Source of the DNA: Marinilactibacillus sp036039175 | GTDB taxonomy: Bacteria > Bacillota > Bacilli > Lactobacillales > Carnobacteriaceae_A | Direction: 5' to 3' | Assembly (NCBI RefSeq): GCF_036039175.1 | Contig: NZ_JAYXKP010000008.1 | Location: 66,344-130,343 of the forward strand | DNA length: 64,000 bases | Shown: in pieces, positions 50,394 to 59,959 of the stretch | How the letters are laid out: every line of letters begins with the position of its first letter | Position numbering within the stretch: position 1 is the first letter of the stretch | The notes under the pieces: generated by a model | What the model saw: the letters and a program-made list of their open reading frames with translations, nothing else | Told to the model about the DNA's origin: nothing | The model's database searches: none | Made by a program: the position numbers and the translations under genes

Positions 50394-51059
50394 ATGAAAA
50401 TCAAAATCAATCAAGCAATTGAATTAAATTATGAGGTGACCGGAGCAGGTCCAAACCTGATCTTGTTACATGGAAACGGTGAAGACTTACACATCTTTGA
50501 TGCACTAGTTTCTCAACTAAATAAATCATTTACCGTTTATGCGGTAGATAGCCGAGATCATGGAAAGAGTACCCAGACAAATGAATCTTTTAATTATCAA
50601 GATTTAACGGAAGATATTCATCAATTTATCCAGAAACTCCAATTAGAAAACGTTACGGTACTAGGGTTCAGCGATGGAGGCATTATTGCTTTACTACTCG
50701 GTATCAGACAAGAGTGCTACTTAGATAAACTAATCAGTTTAAGTCCCAACCTTTCACCAAAAGACTGGAAGAAAGCCCCGTTAACAAAAATTCAAGAGCG
50801 GTACGAAGAAACAAAAGACCCGATGTTTTACTTGATGTTGAATGAACCAAATATTGATCCAAAAGAGTTGAAGAACATCGTAGTGCCCACATTGGTTACA
50901 GCGGGAGAGCACGATCTTTTTTACAGATCCATGTACAGAACCATTGGAAAGAATATACCAGAGGCTGAGTTACACATACTAGAAGATGAAGACCACAGTT
51001 CTTATATTATCGATACGGATAAAATGGCTGATGTATTCAGTGCATTTATCCGTCGTTGA
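50394..51059 (+). CDS. Alpha/beta hydrolase
   Basis: A 221-residue alpha/beta-hydrolase-fold protein. The oxyanion loop is LILLHGNGEDLHIF, the nucleophile elbow is GFSDGGIIAL (Ser in G-F-S-D-G), the acid is likely Asp in TAGEHDLFY, and the catalytic histidine is in EDEDHSSYI. It acts on an ester, thioester or C-C substrate that cannot be named. CGCAGAAAGGACGG lies upstream of the ATG. A short unit with the following GNAT gene (55 bp). Confidence 0.88.
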   Translation: MKIKINQAIELNYEVTGAGPNLILLHGNGEDLHIFDALVSQLNKSFTVYAVDSRDHGKSTQTNESFNYQDLTEDIHQFIQKLQLENVTVLGFSDGGIIALLLGIRQECYLDKLISLSPNLSPKDWKKAPLTKIQERYEETKDPMFYLMLNEPNIDPKELKNIVVPTLVTAGEHDLFYRSMYRTIGKNIPEAELHILEDEDHSSYIIDTDKMADVFSAFIRR

Positions 51060-51114
51060 GCGTCTTTTAGCTGGCTTAGTTACTCTGGTTTATCACTAGA
51101 GAGAAGGTAGAACG

Positions 51115-51894
51115 ATGCTAGTTAAAGCAGATAAAACGGTAAACGATAAAATTGAAAAACTGTTTGCAGGCTTAGAGGAAACGATGATCCAGACCTATTT
51201 AGAAGGTCATATGGGAGAAGCATGGGTAGATGATTTAGAGAACCCAACGGCTGCTCAAATCACAGTGAGTATTTTCACCTTTTATGCAGGGGACCATACT
51301 TCACCCGCAGCGGAAGAGATGTTGAACAATATTCAAGAAGATGTCTTGATTATTACCGAGTCAGAAGGTTGGAAACAAAAACTAGAGACAGTTCACGCAG
51401 GTGCTTTTGAAAAATATTCTAGATACCGCTTTGAACATAGCTCAGAATATTTTGACCAAACACACTTAGAAAACTTAGTTGCTCATTTACCAGAGCCTTA
51501 TAGTATTAAAAAAATTGATCAGGCAGTGATTGAACTGCCGTCCTTACACCAACTGTCACAAGACTTTACTGGAAATTTCGAGTCTAACGAAGATTTCTTA
51601 AATAGAGGTGTCGGCTACGTTGTGATGCGTGAAGATAAAGTGGTCAGTGGGGCTTCGAGTTTTAGTATTTTTGATGATGGAATTGAAATTGAAGTAGCGA
51701 CGTATCCAGACTATAGAAGAAAAGGACTCGCGGCTGTCGCTTCTGCAGCTTTAATACTGGATTGCCTGGACAATCAGAAGTATCCAAGTTGGGATGCGGA
51801 CAATTGGGGTTCGGTGAAATTAGCAGAATCATTAGGTTACAAGATGAAAGAAGCTTATGACACGTATTACGTTACGACGCGTAAAAAATCCTAA
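51115..51894 (+). CDS. GNAT acetyltransferase of the two-domain (GNAT_acetyltran) type
   Basis: A 259-residue protein. The N-terminal half (about residues 1-120) is the non-catalytic domain typical of the larger Firmicutes GNAT_acetyltran proteins; the C-terminal half has VGYVVMREDKVVSGASSFSIFDDGIEIEVATYPDYRRKGLAA, where R-R-K-G-L-A is the acetyl-CoA site. The acceptor is unknown. GAGAAGG lies about 8 bases upstream. Likely co-transcribed with the hydrolase gene before it. Confidence 0.85.
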   Translation: MLVKADKTVNDKIEKLFAGLEETMIQTYLEGHMGEAWVDDLENPTAAQITVSIFTFYAGDHTSPAAEEMLNNIQEDVLIITESEGWKQKLETVHAGAFEKYSRYRFEHSSEYFDQTHLENLVAHLPEPYSIKKIDQAVIELPSLHQLSQDFTGNFESNEDFLNRGVGYVVMREDKVVSGASSFSIFDDGIEIEVATYPDYRRKGLAAVASAALILDCLDNQKYPSWDADNWGSVKLAESLGYKMKEAYDTYYVTTRKKS

Positions 51895-51905
51895 GCTAGA
51901 TTATT

Positions 51906-51950
51906 AAAAAACGAAGCAGTGACCGAAAAAGGTCGCTGCTTCGTTTTGTT
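51906..51950. terminator. Bidirectional terminator
   Basis: AAAACGAAGCAGTGACC pairs with GGTCGCTGCTTCGTTTT around GAAAAA; flanking A and T runs serve both converging genes. Confidence 0.92.
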
Positions 51951-51960
51951 TTAATTTCAA

Positions 51961-52701
51961 TTAAGCTTGTTTCTTTTTCCAGTCAATCACGGTTTGTACG
52001 TAAGCATCAAACAAACCTTGTGCGGCGTCACTGTTATGAATCATCAATTCAGGGTGCCACTGAACGCCAACTGTGATATGTTGATCATCGCTGCTTTCAA
52101 AAGCTTCAATCAACCCATCATATGACCAGCCGACTGGTCGTAAACCGTCCGCCAATTTTTTAATGGCTTGGTGGTGATAAGAATTCACACTGGCTTTTTT
52201 ACCATATAACTGACCAAGCCAAGAATCTTCTTCAAGTGTTACCGTATGTGCCGCTGTTTCGGGAGTAGATTCTTGCACGTGTTGCAAGCCAAGTTCTGGA
52301 TAAAGAGAGACATCTTGGTATAAGGTGCCCCCGAACGCCACGTTAAAGATCTGTAGACCACGGCAAATCGCTAAGACGGGTTTATTTTCTGCCCACGCCT
52401 CTTTGATAACGGCCATTTCAAACTTGTCACGCTCAAGACTCGTATCTTGTAATTTCATGTGCGGCTCTTCACCGTAAGTTAGTGGAGACACATCTTGACC
52501 ACCAGCCAAAACGATTGCATCAACACTTTTTACATATTGTTTGGCATTTTCTTCATTTGAAATCGGGAACACGACCGGCAAAGCGCCAGCAGCGTGTAAG
52601 CCTTCCACAAAACCTTGTGGCGTATAAGTAATCGGTAAGCTATTATAGCGAGGGCTAAAGTTCGTTAAGATATTTCCAGGTATTCCAATAACGGGTTTCA
52701 T
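51961..52701 (-). CDS. Gamma-glutamyl-gamma-aminobutyrate hydrolase family protein (class I GATase-like)
   Basis: A 246-residue class I glutamine-amidotransferase-fold hydrolase of the PuuD type. The nucleophile cysteine is in PVLAICRGLQIFNV, the oxyanion strand in AIVLAGGQDVSPL, and the His-Glu pair in GVQWHPELM. It splits gamma-glutamyl amides of polyamine catabolism or related gamma-glutamyl compounds. No other put-type genes are near, so the substrate is open. AAAGGATGATG lies just upstream of the ATG. Confidence 0.9.
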   Translation of the reverse strand: MKPVIGIPGNILTNFSPRYNSLPITYTPQGFVEGLHAAGALPVVFPISNEENAKQYVKSVDAIVLAGGQDVSPLTYGEEPHMKLQDTSLERDKFEMAVIKEAWAENKPVLAICRGLQIFNVAFGGTLYQDVSLYPELGLQHVQESTPETAAHTVTLEEDSWLGQLYGKKASVNSYHHQAIKKLADGLRPVGWSYDGLIEAFESSDDQHITVGVQWHPELMIHNSDAAQGLFDAYVQTVIDWKKKQA

Positions 52702-52830
52702 CGTACATCATCCTTTCAAACACCTGTTGGATTCAGGTCTTTATCAGTATACCGTATCATCGTTTCCGTGCATAAAAAACTTTAATAGATTCCTTGTTTT
52801 AAAAGCGAGTTGTCGAATTTCTGAAACAAG

Positions 52831-54009
52831 TTAGCGTTTGTCCAGTAAGACTTTATAAGTCTGTTCGATCGCAAAAGCCCCAATAGGAGCCGTGATCAAA
52901 ATCGACAACACCGCAACCGTCACGATCAGCTCTCCACTCGCCAGTCCCATCGCTAACGGAACCCCACCAATCGCTGCTTGCACGGTCGCTTTTGGCGTAT
53001 AGGCAATCATCGTAAAAAGTTTTTCTTTTTTTGATAATTTAGAAGGCGTCAAACTGATCCAAACGCCTAGCATTCTAAATAATAACGCCCCGATAACCAA
53101 AACAATCGCAGCCAGACCAGCCGTCAGAGCGTAACGCAAATCAACCGTCGTACCGACCAGCACAAATAATAAAATCTCCGCGCCGACCCAAAGACCGGAA
53201 TACGTTTTCGATAACTGAGTGGACACGTTTGGATACAACTGATTCAAAACGATTCCCATACTCATAATCGCCAGCAAGCCAGACAAAGCCACTCTTCCTT
53301 CTAAAATGTCTTCTAATGCCAATAACAAGAAAGACACACTCAACGTGATCAACACTTTAGTCATTGGATTCAACGAGATCCTTTTGAATAATTGTCCAAG
53401 AAGGAGTCCAGTAGCGACACCCAACAAACTGCCTAAAACAATCGAAACGGGAATCGTCAAAAAGTGACGAGCGGTGACCGTTCCACCAGCTGCCAGAGAC
53501 AAGAAAGACGAAAACAAGACGATTACAAAGATATCATCTAAGGAAGCACCCGCAAGCACAAGTTGAGGAATTCCTCTTTTTTGACCATAACCAGACGCTT
53601 TGATCTTGAGCATTAACGGTACGATAACCGCAGGAGAAACGGCCGCCACAACCGAACCCATCAAAGCGGACTCGATATAAGTTAAATCAAAAAAGAGTGG
53701 TGCGAGTAAGGTGATGGCTGTAATCTCAAGTACGGCCGGGATGAAACTCATCAAGAGAGCGGGTAGCCCGATTTTCTTGAGCTCCGTCACATTGAGTGAC
53801 AAACCAGCTCGAGTCAAGATAATGACGAGTGCGATACTCCTCAGATCAGAAGAAATCGAAAGCAAAGAATCATCCAGTAAATCTAAAGCATGCGGTCCAA
53901 TCAAGACACCCGCAAAAATCATTCCAATCAATGTCGGTAAAGCCAGTTTCTTAGCTATACCACCCAATACGATTCCAGAGATAAAAATCAAAGCAAAACT
54001 CGTTAACAT
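52831..54009 (-). CDS. Cation:proton antiporter (CPA family), fluoride-riboswitch controlled
   Basis: A 392-residue membrane protein with about 12 segments of the Na+/H+ exchanger fold. Key stretches are LPTLIGMIFAGVLIGPHALDLL, IILTRAGLSLN, ESALMGSVVAAVSPAVIVPLML and LAGASLDDIFVIVLFSSF (the membrane-embedded Asp-Asp). ATG 54009 has AAAGGAA 8 bases upstream. Its leader folds as a fluoride riboswitch with a terminator, and antiporters of this class are known members of the crcB-motif regulon, so it probably serves fluoride resistance, either by fluoride extrusion or by pH/ion compensation. Confidence 0.88.
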   Translation of the reverse strand: MLTSFALIFISGIVLGGIAKKLALPTLIGMIFAGVLIGPHALDLLDDSLLSISSDLRSIALVIILTRAGLSLNVTELKKIGLPALLMSFIPAVLEITAITLLAPLFFDLTYIESALMGSVVAAVSPAVIVPLMLKIKASGYGQKRGIPQLVLAGASLDDIFVIVLFSSFLSLAAGGTVTARHFLTIPVSIVLGSLLGVATGLLLGQLFKRISLNPMTKVLITLSVSFLLLALEDILEGRVALSGLLAIMSMGIVLNQLYPNVSTQLSKTYSGLWVGAEILLFVLVGTTVDLRYALTAGLAAIVLVIGALLFRMLGVWISLTPSKLSKKEKLFTMIAYTPKATVQAAIGGVPLAMGLASGELIVTVAVLSILITAPIGAFAIEQTYKVLLDKR

Positions 54010-54058
54010 AAAATCATTCCTTTTCAGTAGTCTGGTAAACAACCAGATGAATCGAGCA

Positions 54059-54150
54059 TAAAAAAAGCCGAGACTCCTGGATGCCTACACATCACAGAAG
54101 TCATCAGCTTTACAGCGGTTTAGGCTACGCCTTGGGAGACATTCATTCCC
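54059..54150 (-). promoter_or_regulatory. Fluoride riboswitch (crcB motif) with terminator
   Basis: On the minus strand the RNA has GGGAAUGAAUGUCUCCC (P1 and loop), a GGC-GUA-GCC side hairpin, then AACCGCUGUAAAGCUGAUGA and CUUCUGUG, matching the crcB aptamer order (GGN-AUGA...CCC, ACCGC, GCUGAUGAC-YUCU). GACUUCUG of the aptamer can instead pair with CAGGAGUC to form a terminator ending in seven U residues. Fluoride binding would free the transcript to reach the antiporter gene. An extended -10 box (TGC TATACT, complement at 54161-54166) precedes it. Family assigned from memory of the motif, no model run. Confidence 0.75.
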
Positions 54151-54435
54151 ATTTGACTAGAGTATAGCACAATTCGACTAGCTTTAGGAATAGGTAATTC
54201 ATTATGCGCACATATAATAGTTAAAGCTACGAGTGAATCGAGTCCGCGTATAAGTTAGACCTACTTCTAAAAGTACAACTTAAGTGCTCATTTTATGTCA
54301 TCATCACCAAGTAAAATAGAATAATAAAATAGGAACTGTTTTATATTCTTTCCTAGATAATAATTTTTATAATCTGGAAGTGTTGATACGACAACATTTC
54401 GCGTTGTTTTGCTTAATTTGAGTCATCTATAGACC

Positions 54436-54464
54436 TTGATAAACGTTCTCAATTAAACTAAAAT
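54436..54464 (+). promoter_or_regulatory. Promoter of the suf operon
   Basis: TTGATA, 17 bp, TAAAAT, ending 68 bp before the sufC start. The preceding 54167-54435 is AT-rich with no gene seen. Confidence 0.6.
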
Positions 54465-54532
54465 GAAAGAGTATACGCGTAAAGATTTTAACTGGCGTAG
54501 CTAAAAAATCATAGAGAAAAGGAAGGTACATA

Positions 54533-55309
54533 ATGGCTGTATTAGAAATCAAGAACCTACATGTATCCATTGAAGATAAAGAAATTTTAAAAGGCGTTAA
54601 TTTGAAAATGCAGACAGGAGAAATCCATGCCATCATGGGACCCAACGGAACCGGTAAATCAACTTTATCAGCTGCGATTATGGGACACCCAAGTTACGAA
54701 GTCACAGAAGGAGAAGTCCTTCTTGACGGAGAAAACGTATTGGAACTAGAAGTAGATGAACGTGCGCGTGCTGGTCTATTCCTAGCCGTTCAATATCCAA
54801 GTGAAATCGCAGGGATTACAAATGCAGAATTTATGCGTGCAGCGATCAACTCTCGTCGTGACGAAGACAATAAAATGGGCGTTATGGATTTCATCAACAA
54901 ACTTGATGAAAAAATGGCGTTACTAGATATGTCTGAAGAGATGGCTGAGCGTTACTTGAATGAAGGCTTCTCAGGTGGAGAGAAAAAACGTAATGAGATC
55001 TTGCAATTATTGATGATCGAACCGACTTTCGCAATTTTAGATGAGATTGATTCAGGTCTAGATATCGATGCCTTACAAGTGGTTTCTAAAGGAGTCAACG
55101 AAATGCGTGGCGAGAACTTTGGTTCACTGATCATTACCCATTATCAAAGACTGTTGAACTACATCACTCCAGACGTTGTCCACATTATGATGGATGGCCG
55201 TGTCGTGAAGACCGGTGGCGCAGAATTAGCGCACAAACTGGAAGCTGAAGGATACAAAGGCTTGATGGAAGAACTCGGAATTGAATACAAAGAAGAAGAA
55301 CACGAATAA
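54533..55309 (+). CDS. sufC: Fe-S cluster assembly ATPase SufC
   Basis: A 258-residue ABC ATPase of the SufC type. Walker A GPNGTGKST, Q-loop FLAVQYPSEIAG, signature FSGGEKKRNEILQ and Walker B AILDEIDSGLDIDAL; ERYLNEGFSGGEKKRNEI is diagnostic for SufC. It forms the SufBCD scaffold complex in the cytoplasm. AAAGGAAGG is the ribosome site. First gene of sufCDSUB. Confidence 0.96.
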   Translation: MAVLEIKNLHVSIEDKEILKGVNLKMQTGEIHAIMGPNGTGKSTLSAAIMGHPSYEVTEGEVLLDGENVLELEVDERARAGLFLAVQYPSEIAGITNAEFMRAAINSRRDEDNKMGVMDFINKLDEKMALLDMSEEMAERYLNEGFSGGEKKRNEILQLLMIEPTFAILDEIDSGLDIDALQVVSKGVNEMRGENFGSLIITHYQRLLNYITPDVVHIMMDGRVVKTGGAELAHKLEAEGYKGLMEELGIEYKEEEHE

Positions 55310-55329
55310 AAAAAGAGGAGGCAAAACCT

Positions 55330-56628
55330 ATGGTAACAAAAGAAAAGCAGTACGTAGATTATGCTGACGCTCTAACGGCCTTCTCGACAGGACTAGGGGA
55401 ACCAGAATGGATGCTTCAACTGCGTCTAGAAGCGCTGAACAGTATCGAGAAACTGGAGCTACCGATCATTGAACGTTTGCGCTATAACCGCTGGCCACTG
55501 TTTCAAGTACCGAACTTGACAGGTGCACCAGCAGCTAAGTCAGTCGACATCACTCAGTTTATCCAAGACAAAGCAGACGCGGCTCGTGTCGTTCAAACGG
55601 GTAATGAAACGGTAATTGAGACTTTACCAGAATCTTTGAAAGAAAAAGGCGTCATCTTTACCGATATCCAAACCGCTTTAAAAGATCATTCTGAATTGGT
55701 CAAAGAAGCGTATATGCAGATCGCTGTAAAACCTCAGAAAAATCAAATCACGGCTTTTCACGCAGCCTTTATGAACTCTGGATTATTCTTATATGTACCA
55801 AAAAATGTGGTCGTAGAAGAACCCTTAGAAGCGATTTTTATTCAAAATAGTTTAGTAGAAGATAGCTTTATCAAACACGTACTCGTTTATGCAGATGTGA
55901 ACTCTAGCTTTGACTATGTAGAGCGTTTCTTCACTGCTGGTCAGGAAAAGAATGCAGCGAACATTTTAGTAGAAGTTGTCGCAAAACAAGGTGCGCAAGT
56001 GAAATTCTCCGCTGTAGATCAGTTAGGCGAAAACACCACTACGTACTTTAACCGTGCGGGACATACCTTCCGTGATGCTTCAATCGATTGGGCCATCGGG
56101 GTAATGAACAACGGTAGCACGATTGCGGATTTGGATACAAACCTAATGGGTGACGGATCCAGTTCAGATTTAAAAGCAGTCGCCATCAGTAGCGGTAAAC
56201 AAACACAAGTCATTGATTCAAACGTTGTCAGCTATGGTAAGAGTACAACAGGAAATATTTACCAACACGGTGTTATCCTTGACCGTGCAACCTTAACTTT
56301 TAACGGAATCGGCCATATCATCAAAGGCGCTAAAGGTTCAGACGCGCAACAAGAGTCTCGTGTCTTGATGCTTTCAGATAAAGCTCGTGGCGATGCCAAC
56401 CCGATTCTATTGATCGATGAGAATGAAGTAACCGCTGGACATGCGGCTTCTGTTGGTCGAGTAGACCCAGAAGAAATGTACTACCTAATGAGTCGTGGAA
56501 TCGAAAAATCAGAAGCGGAACGTTTAGTCATCCGAGGATTCTTAGGATCCGTGATCTCTGCGATTCCACTGAAATCGATTCGTGATGAATTGGTTGAAAC
56601 CATTGAGAGGAAGTTGACTTCTAGATGA
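55330..56628 (+). CDS. sufD: Fe-S cluster assembly protein SufD
   Basis: A 432-residue SufB/SufD-fold protein. GEPEWMLQLRLEALNSIEKL at the start, then SVDITQFIQDKADAARVVQTG, the beta-helix body with VNSSFDYVERFFT and GNIYQHGVILDRATLTFNGIGHIIKGAKGSDAQQESRVLMLS, and the conserved C-terminal GHAASVGRVDPEEMYYLMSRGIEKSEAERLVIRGFL. It pairs with SufB and SufC. It overlaps sufS by four bases. Confidence 0.95.
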   Translation: MVTKEKQYVDYADALTAFSTGLGEPEWMLQLRLEALNSIEKLELPIIERLRYNRWPLFQVPNLTGAPAAKSVDITQFIQDKADAARVVQTGNETVIETLPESLKEKGVIFTDIQTALKDHSELVKEAYMQIAVKPQKNQITAFHAAFMNSGLFLYVPKNVVVEEPLEAIFIQNSLVEDSFIKHVLVYADVNSSFDYVERFFTAGQEKNAANILVEVVAKQGAQVKFSAVDQLGENTTTYFNRAGHTFRDASIDWAIGVMNNGSTIADLDTNLMGDGSSSDLKAVAISSGKQTQVIDSNVVSYGKSTTGNIYQHGVILDRATLTFNGIGHIIKGAKGSDAQQESRVLMLSDKARGDANPILLIDENEVTAGHAASVGRVDPEEMYYLMSRGIEKSEAERLVIRGFLGSVISAIPLKSIRDELVETIERKLTSR

Positions 56629-57863
56629 CCGATTCGTTTGACCGATTAAAACAGGATTTTCCCATTTTAAACCAGGTCATTAACGATGAACCACTGGTTT
56701 ATCTGGACAATGCAGCGACCACGCAAAAACCACAGACTGTACTGGATGCGGTCGAAACCTATTACCATACGTCAAATGCCAATGTCCACCGCGGTGTGCA
56801 TACTTTGGCAGAACGAGCGACGAGTCAGTATGAAGGATCTCGTGAAGTCATCCGCAACTTTATCAACGCCGCTGAAACGGCAGAAGTGCTTCTGACACGC
56901 GGAACCACAACTTCACTGAACTGGGTCGCAAGAAGCTTTGGAGAAGTGGTAGTAGAAGCAGGAGATGAGATCCTGATCTCTTATATGGAACACCACTCCA
57001 ACATTGTTCCTTGGCAACAATTAGCGAAAAAGAAACAAGCGAAACTCGTTTACGTTGAACTGACGGAAGATGGCCAGCTCGACTTGGATGATTTTCAAAA
57101 CAAACTAACTGATAAAACAAAAATCGTGTCTTTAACACATGTCTCCAATGTGCTCGGTGTCGTGAATCCGATTCAGCAGATTGCTGACTGGGTACACGAG
57201 AAAAACGGCTATCTAGTCGTTGATGGTGCTCAAGCGGTTCCGCATATGCCAGTCGATGTACAAGCGCTCCAAGCAGACTTTTACGCCTTCAGTGGGCATA
57301 AGATGCTGGGACCGACTGGGATTGGCGTGCTTTACGGAAAACGTGCACTTCTTGAACAAATGGAGCCGGTCGAGTTCGGTGGCGAAATGATCGATTTCGT
57401 AGAAGAACAAGACAGTACTTGGAAAGAACTGCCTTGGAAGTTTGAAGCAGGGACACCCAATATTGCTGGAGCAATCGGTCTAGCGGTTGCGGTTCAATAT
57501 CTAGAAAGAATCGGTATGGAAAATATCGCTCAGCACGAACGCGAACTGATTGAATATGTGATGCCGAAACTGAAACAGATTAAGGGACTAACGATTTTCG
57601 GTCCAGAAGATCTAAGATTCAGAACAGGGGTCATTTCATTTAATATCGATGGCGTCCATCCACATGATGTGGCGACAGCGATGGATATGGAAGGCGTAGC
57701 GGTCAGAGCCGGTCACCACTGTGCTCAACCTCTGATGACGTATCTAAATCAACCGGCAACAGCCAGAGCCAGTTTTTATATCTACAATACGAAAGCTGAT
57801 GCCGATAAGTTTGTAGAAGCGATTCTCGCTACAAAGGAGTTTTTCTTAAATGGCCTTAACTAA
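56625..57863 (+). CDS. sufS: Cysteine desulfurase SufS
   Basis: A 412-residue PLP enzyme. Lys226 in FSGHKMLGPTG binds PLP, and Cys366 in RAGHHCAQPLM is the persulfide cysteine of the SufS class. YLDNAATTQKP starts the large domain. It takes sulfur from cysteine and passes it to SufU. ATG overlaps the sufD stop (ATGA), and its end overlaps the sufU start by 14 bp, so translation of all three is likely coupled. Confidence 0.96.
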   Translation: MTDSFDRLKQDFPILNQVINDEPLVYLDNAATTQKPQTVLDAVETYYHTSNANVHRGVHTLAERATSQYEGSREVIRNFINAAETAEVLLTRGTTTSLNWVARSFGEVVVEAGDEILISYMEHHSNIVPWQQLAKKKQAKLVYVELTEDGQLDLDDFQNKLTDKTKIVSLTHVSNVLGVVNPIQQIADWVHEKNGYLVVDGAQAVPHMPVDVQALQADFYAFSGHKMLGPTGIGVLYGKRALLEQMEPVEFGGEMIDFVEEQDSTWKELPWKFEAGTPNIAGAIGLAVAVQYLERIGMENIAQHERELIEYVMPKLKQIKGLTIFGPEDLRFRTGVISFNIDGVHPHDVATAMDMEGVAVRAGHHCAQPLMTYLNQPATARASFYIYNTKADADKFVEAILATKEFFLNGLN

Positions 57864-58326
57864 ACTGGATCAATTGTATCGCGCAGTGATTCTAGAACAC
57901 TCGCAGACGCCTAGAAGACGTGGGACACTGGATGAATCCACTACACAGATCGAACTGAGAAACCCGACTTGCGGTGATGTGATTCAAGTTCAACTGAATA
58001 TCCAAGACGGTGTTGTCAAAGATGTTCGATTCGACGGCAGTGGTTGTACGATCTCTCTGGCGAGTGCGAGTATGATGACAGACGCGATCATCGGGAAACC
58101 GATTGAAGAAGCCTTGAATCTATCAAAAGAGTTTTCACAAGTCGTGCAAGGAAATGAAACGGAAGATCAGAATGCATTAGGCGACGCTATGATGTTGTCA
58201 GGCGTTTCTAAATTCCCGGCACGCATCAAATGCGCGACCCTTTCTTGGAAAGCTTTGGAAAAAGCCTTAGCGAACCAGGGAACGGGTGTAGACGGACAGA
58301 TGAGACACGAAGAGATTACAGAATAA
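57850..58326 (+). CDS. sufU: SufU, zinc-dependent sulfur-transfer protein
   Basis: A 158-residue IscU-fold protein of the Firmicutes SufU type. Ligands Cys41 and Asp43 in RNPTCGDVIQV, Cys66 in FDGSGCTISLAS and Cys128 in ARIKCATLSW match the SufU zinc site, and the GDAMMLSGV region is the SufU-specific insert. It accepts persulfide sulfur from SufS. AAAGGAG lies 9 bases before the ATG inside the sufS 3' end. Confidence 0.95.
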   Translation: MALTKLDQLYRAVILEHSQTPRRRGTLDESTTQIELRNPTCGDVIQVQLNIQDGVVKDVRFDGSGCTISLASASMMTDAIIGKPIEEALNLSKEFSQVVQGNETEDQNALGDAMMLSGVSKFPARIKCATLSWKALEKALANQGTGVDGQMRHEEITE

Positions 58327-58356
58327 GCAGTACACTCACGAGAGGGGAACCTAATC

Positions 58357-59751
58357 ATGGTCAATGTACCAGAAAAAAGCGAATACCAATACGGATTCCA
58401 CGATGATGTCGAGTCGATTTACGATACTGGTAAAGGACTGACAGAAAGCATTATCCGAGACATATCTTCACGTAAAGAAGAGCCACAATGGATGCTGGAT
58501 TACCGTTTGAAATCTTATGATCACTTTTTGAAACGTCCAATGCCAGAATGGGGCGCGGATCTTTCAGAAGTTGATTTTGATAATATCACCTATTACCGTA
58601 AATCCAGTGAACGTTCAGAACGTAGCTGGGATGATGTACCAGACAAGATCAAAGAAACCTTTGAACGTCTGGGGGTTCCAGAAGCAGAACGTCAATTCTT
58701 GGCGGGATCTGGTGCTCAGTATGAATCAGAAGTGGTTTACCACAACATGAAAGAAGAATACGAAAAACTAGGCATCGTCTTTACCGATACCGATACAGCT
58801 TTAAAAGAATATCCTGAACTCTTCAAAGAACACTTTGGAACAGTCGTCCCACCAACAGACAACAAGCTAGCGGCTTTGAATTCAGCGACTTGGTCTGGTG
58901 GAACCTTTATCTATGTACCAAAAGGCGTCCGTTGTGACGTGCCACTACAAATGTACTTCCGTATCAATGATGAAGCGATGGGTCAATTTGAACGTACTTT
59001 GATCATCGTAGACGAAGGCGCAAGTGTACATTACGTTGAAGGCTGTACAGCACCAACATTCTCTGAAAGCTCATTACACGCTGCCGTTGTAGAAATCATC
59101 GTTAAAAAGGATGCTTACTGCCGTTATACAACGATTCAAAACTGGTCAGATAACGTCTATAACCTCGTTACAAAACGGGCAACTGCCGCAGAAGGCGCAA
59201 CAGTTGAATGGATCGATGGGAACCTTGGCGCTAAAACAACCATGAAATACCCAAGTATCCATTTAAACGGACGTGGCGCTCGTGGTACGACAATGTCGAT
59301 CGCAATGGCCGGAGCAGGTCAAATCCAAGATACAGGTGCAAAAATGATTCACAACGCACCAAACACATCCAGCTCAATCGTTTCAAAATCGATTGCTAAA
59401 GATGGTGGAGAAGTCAACTATCGTGGACAAGTCACTTTCGGGAAAAATTCCGGCGGATCGATCTCACATATCGAGTGTGACACGATCATCATGGATGACA
59501 AGTCGAAATCCGACACGATTCCTTACAACGAGATCCACAACTCGAACGTCGCACTAGAACACGAAGCGAAAGTTTCTAAAATATCAGAAGAACAACTCTA
59601 CTACCTGATGAGCCGTGGCTTGAACGAAGAAACCGCCACAGAAATGATCGTCATGGGATTCGTAGAACCCTTCACCAAAGAACTTCCCATGGAGTACGCA
59701 GTCGAACTGAACCGTTTGATCAGCTATGAAATGGAAGGGTCAGTAGGATAA
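58357..59751 (+). CDS. sufB: Fe-S cluster assembly protein SufB
   Basis: A 464-residue SufB. KEEPQWMLDYRLKSYDHFLK near residue 45, then ERLGVPEAERQFLAGSGAQYESEVVYHNMKE, the beta-helix ANEGAS-like VDEGASVHYVEGCTAPTFSESSLHAAVVEI with its conserved cysteine, and the C-terminal GLNEETATEMIVMGFVEPFTKELPMEYAVELNRL. It completes the SufBCD scaffold. AGAGGGGAA precedes the ATG. A decayed copy of the last roughly 110 bp of this gene lies at 63769-63880. Confidence 0.97.
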   Translation: MVNVPEKSEYQYGFHDDVESIYDTGKGLTESIIRDISSRKEEPQWMLDYRLKSYDHFLKRPMPEWGADLSEVDFDNITYYRKSSERSERSWDDVPDKIKETFERLGVPEAERQFLAGSGAQYESEVVYHNMKEEYEKLGIVFTDTDTALKEYPELFKEHFGTVVPPTDNKLAALNSATWSGGTFIYVPKGVRCDVPLQMYFRINDEAMGQFERTLIIVDEGASVHYVEGCTAPTFSESSLHAAVVEIIVKKDAYCRYTTIQNWSDNVYNLVTKRATAAEGATVEWIDGNLGAKTTMKYPSIHLNGRGARGTTMSIAMAGAGQIQDTGAKMIHNAPNTSSSIVSKSIAKDGGEVNYRGQVTFGKNSGGSISHIECDTIIMDDKSKSDTIPYNEIHNSNVALEHEAKVSKISEEQLYYLMSRGLNEETATEMIVMGFVEPFTKELPMEYAVELNRLISYEMEGSVG

Positions 59752-59812
59752 TAATATATTTCTGGAAATGAAATTCAACATAACTTTAAATTTTCGGTAA
59801 AAGTCATATTAT

Positions 59813-59866
59813 AAAAACACGATTACATACTTAAACTTTTAAGTATGTAATCGTGTTTTAGTTTTT
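59813..59866 (+). terminator. Terminator of the suf operon
   Basis: AAAACACGATTACATACTTAA is followed by its perfect complement TTAAGTATGTAATCGTGTTTT, a stem of about 20 bp with a short loop, then TAGTTTTTA. Confidence 0.92.
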
Positions 59867-59959
59867 ATTTAATTTTGTAAGCCTGTACACTCAGTTTTAA
59901 ATTTTTTTAGTGCTAATGATCAAGTATTTTCCCTATAAGTAAAAAGTATAAACAAACTC

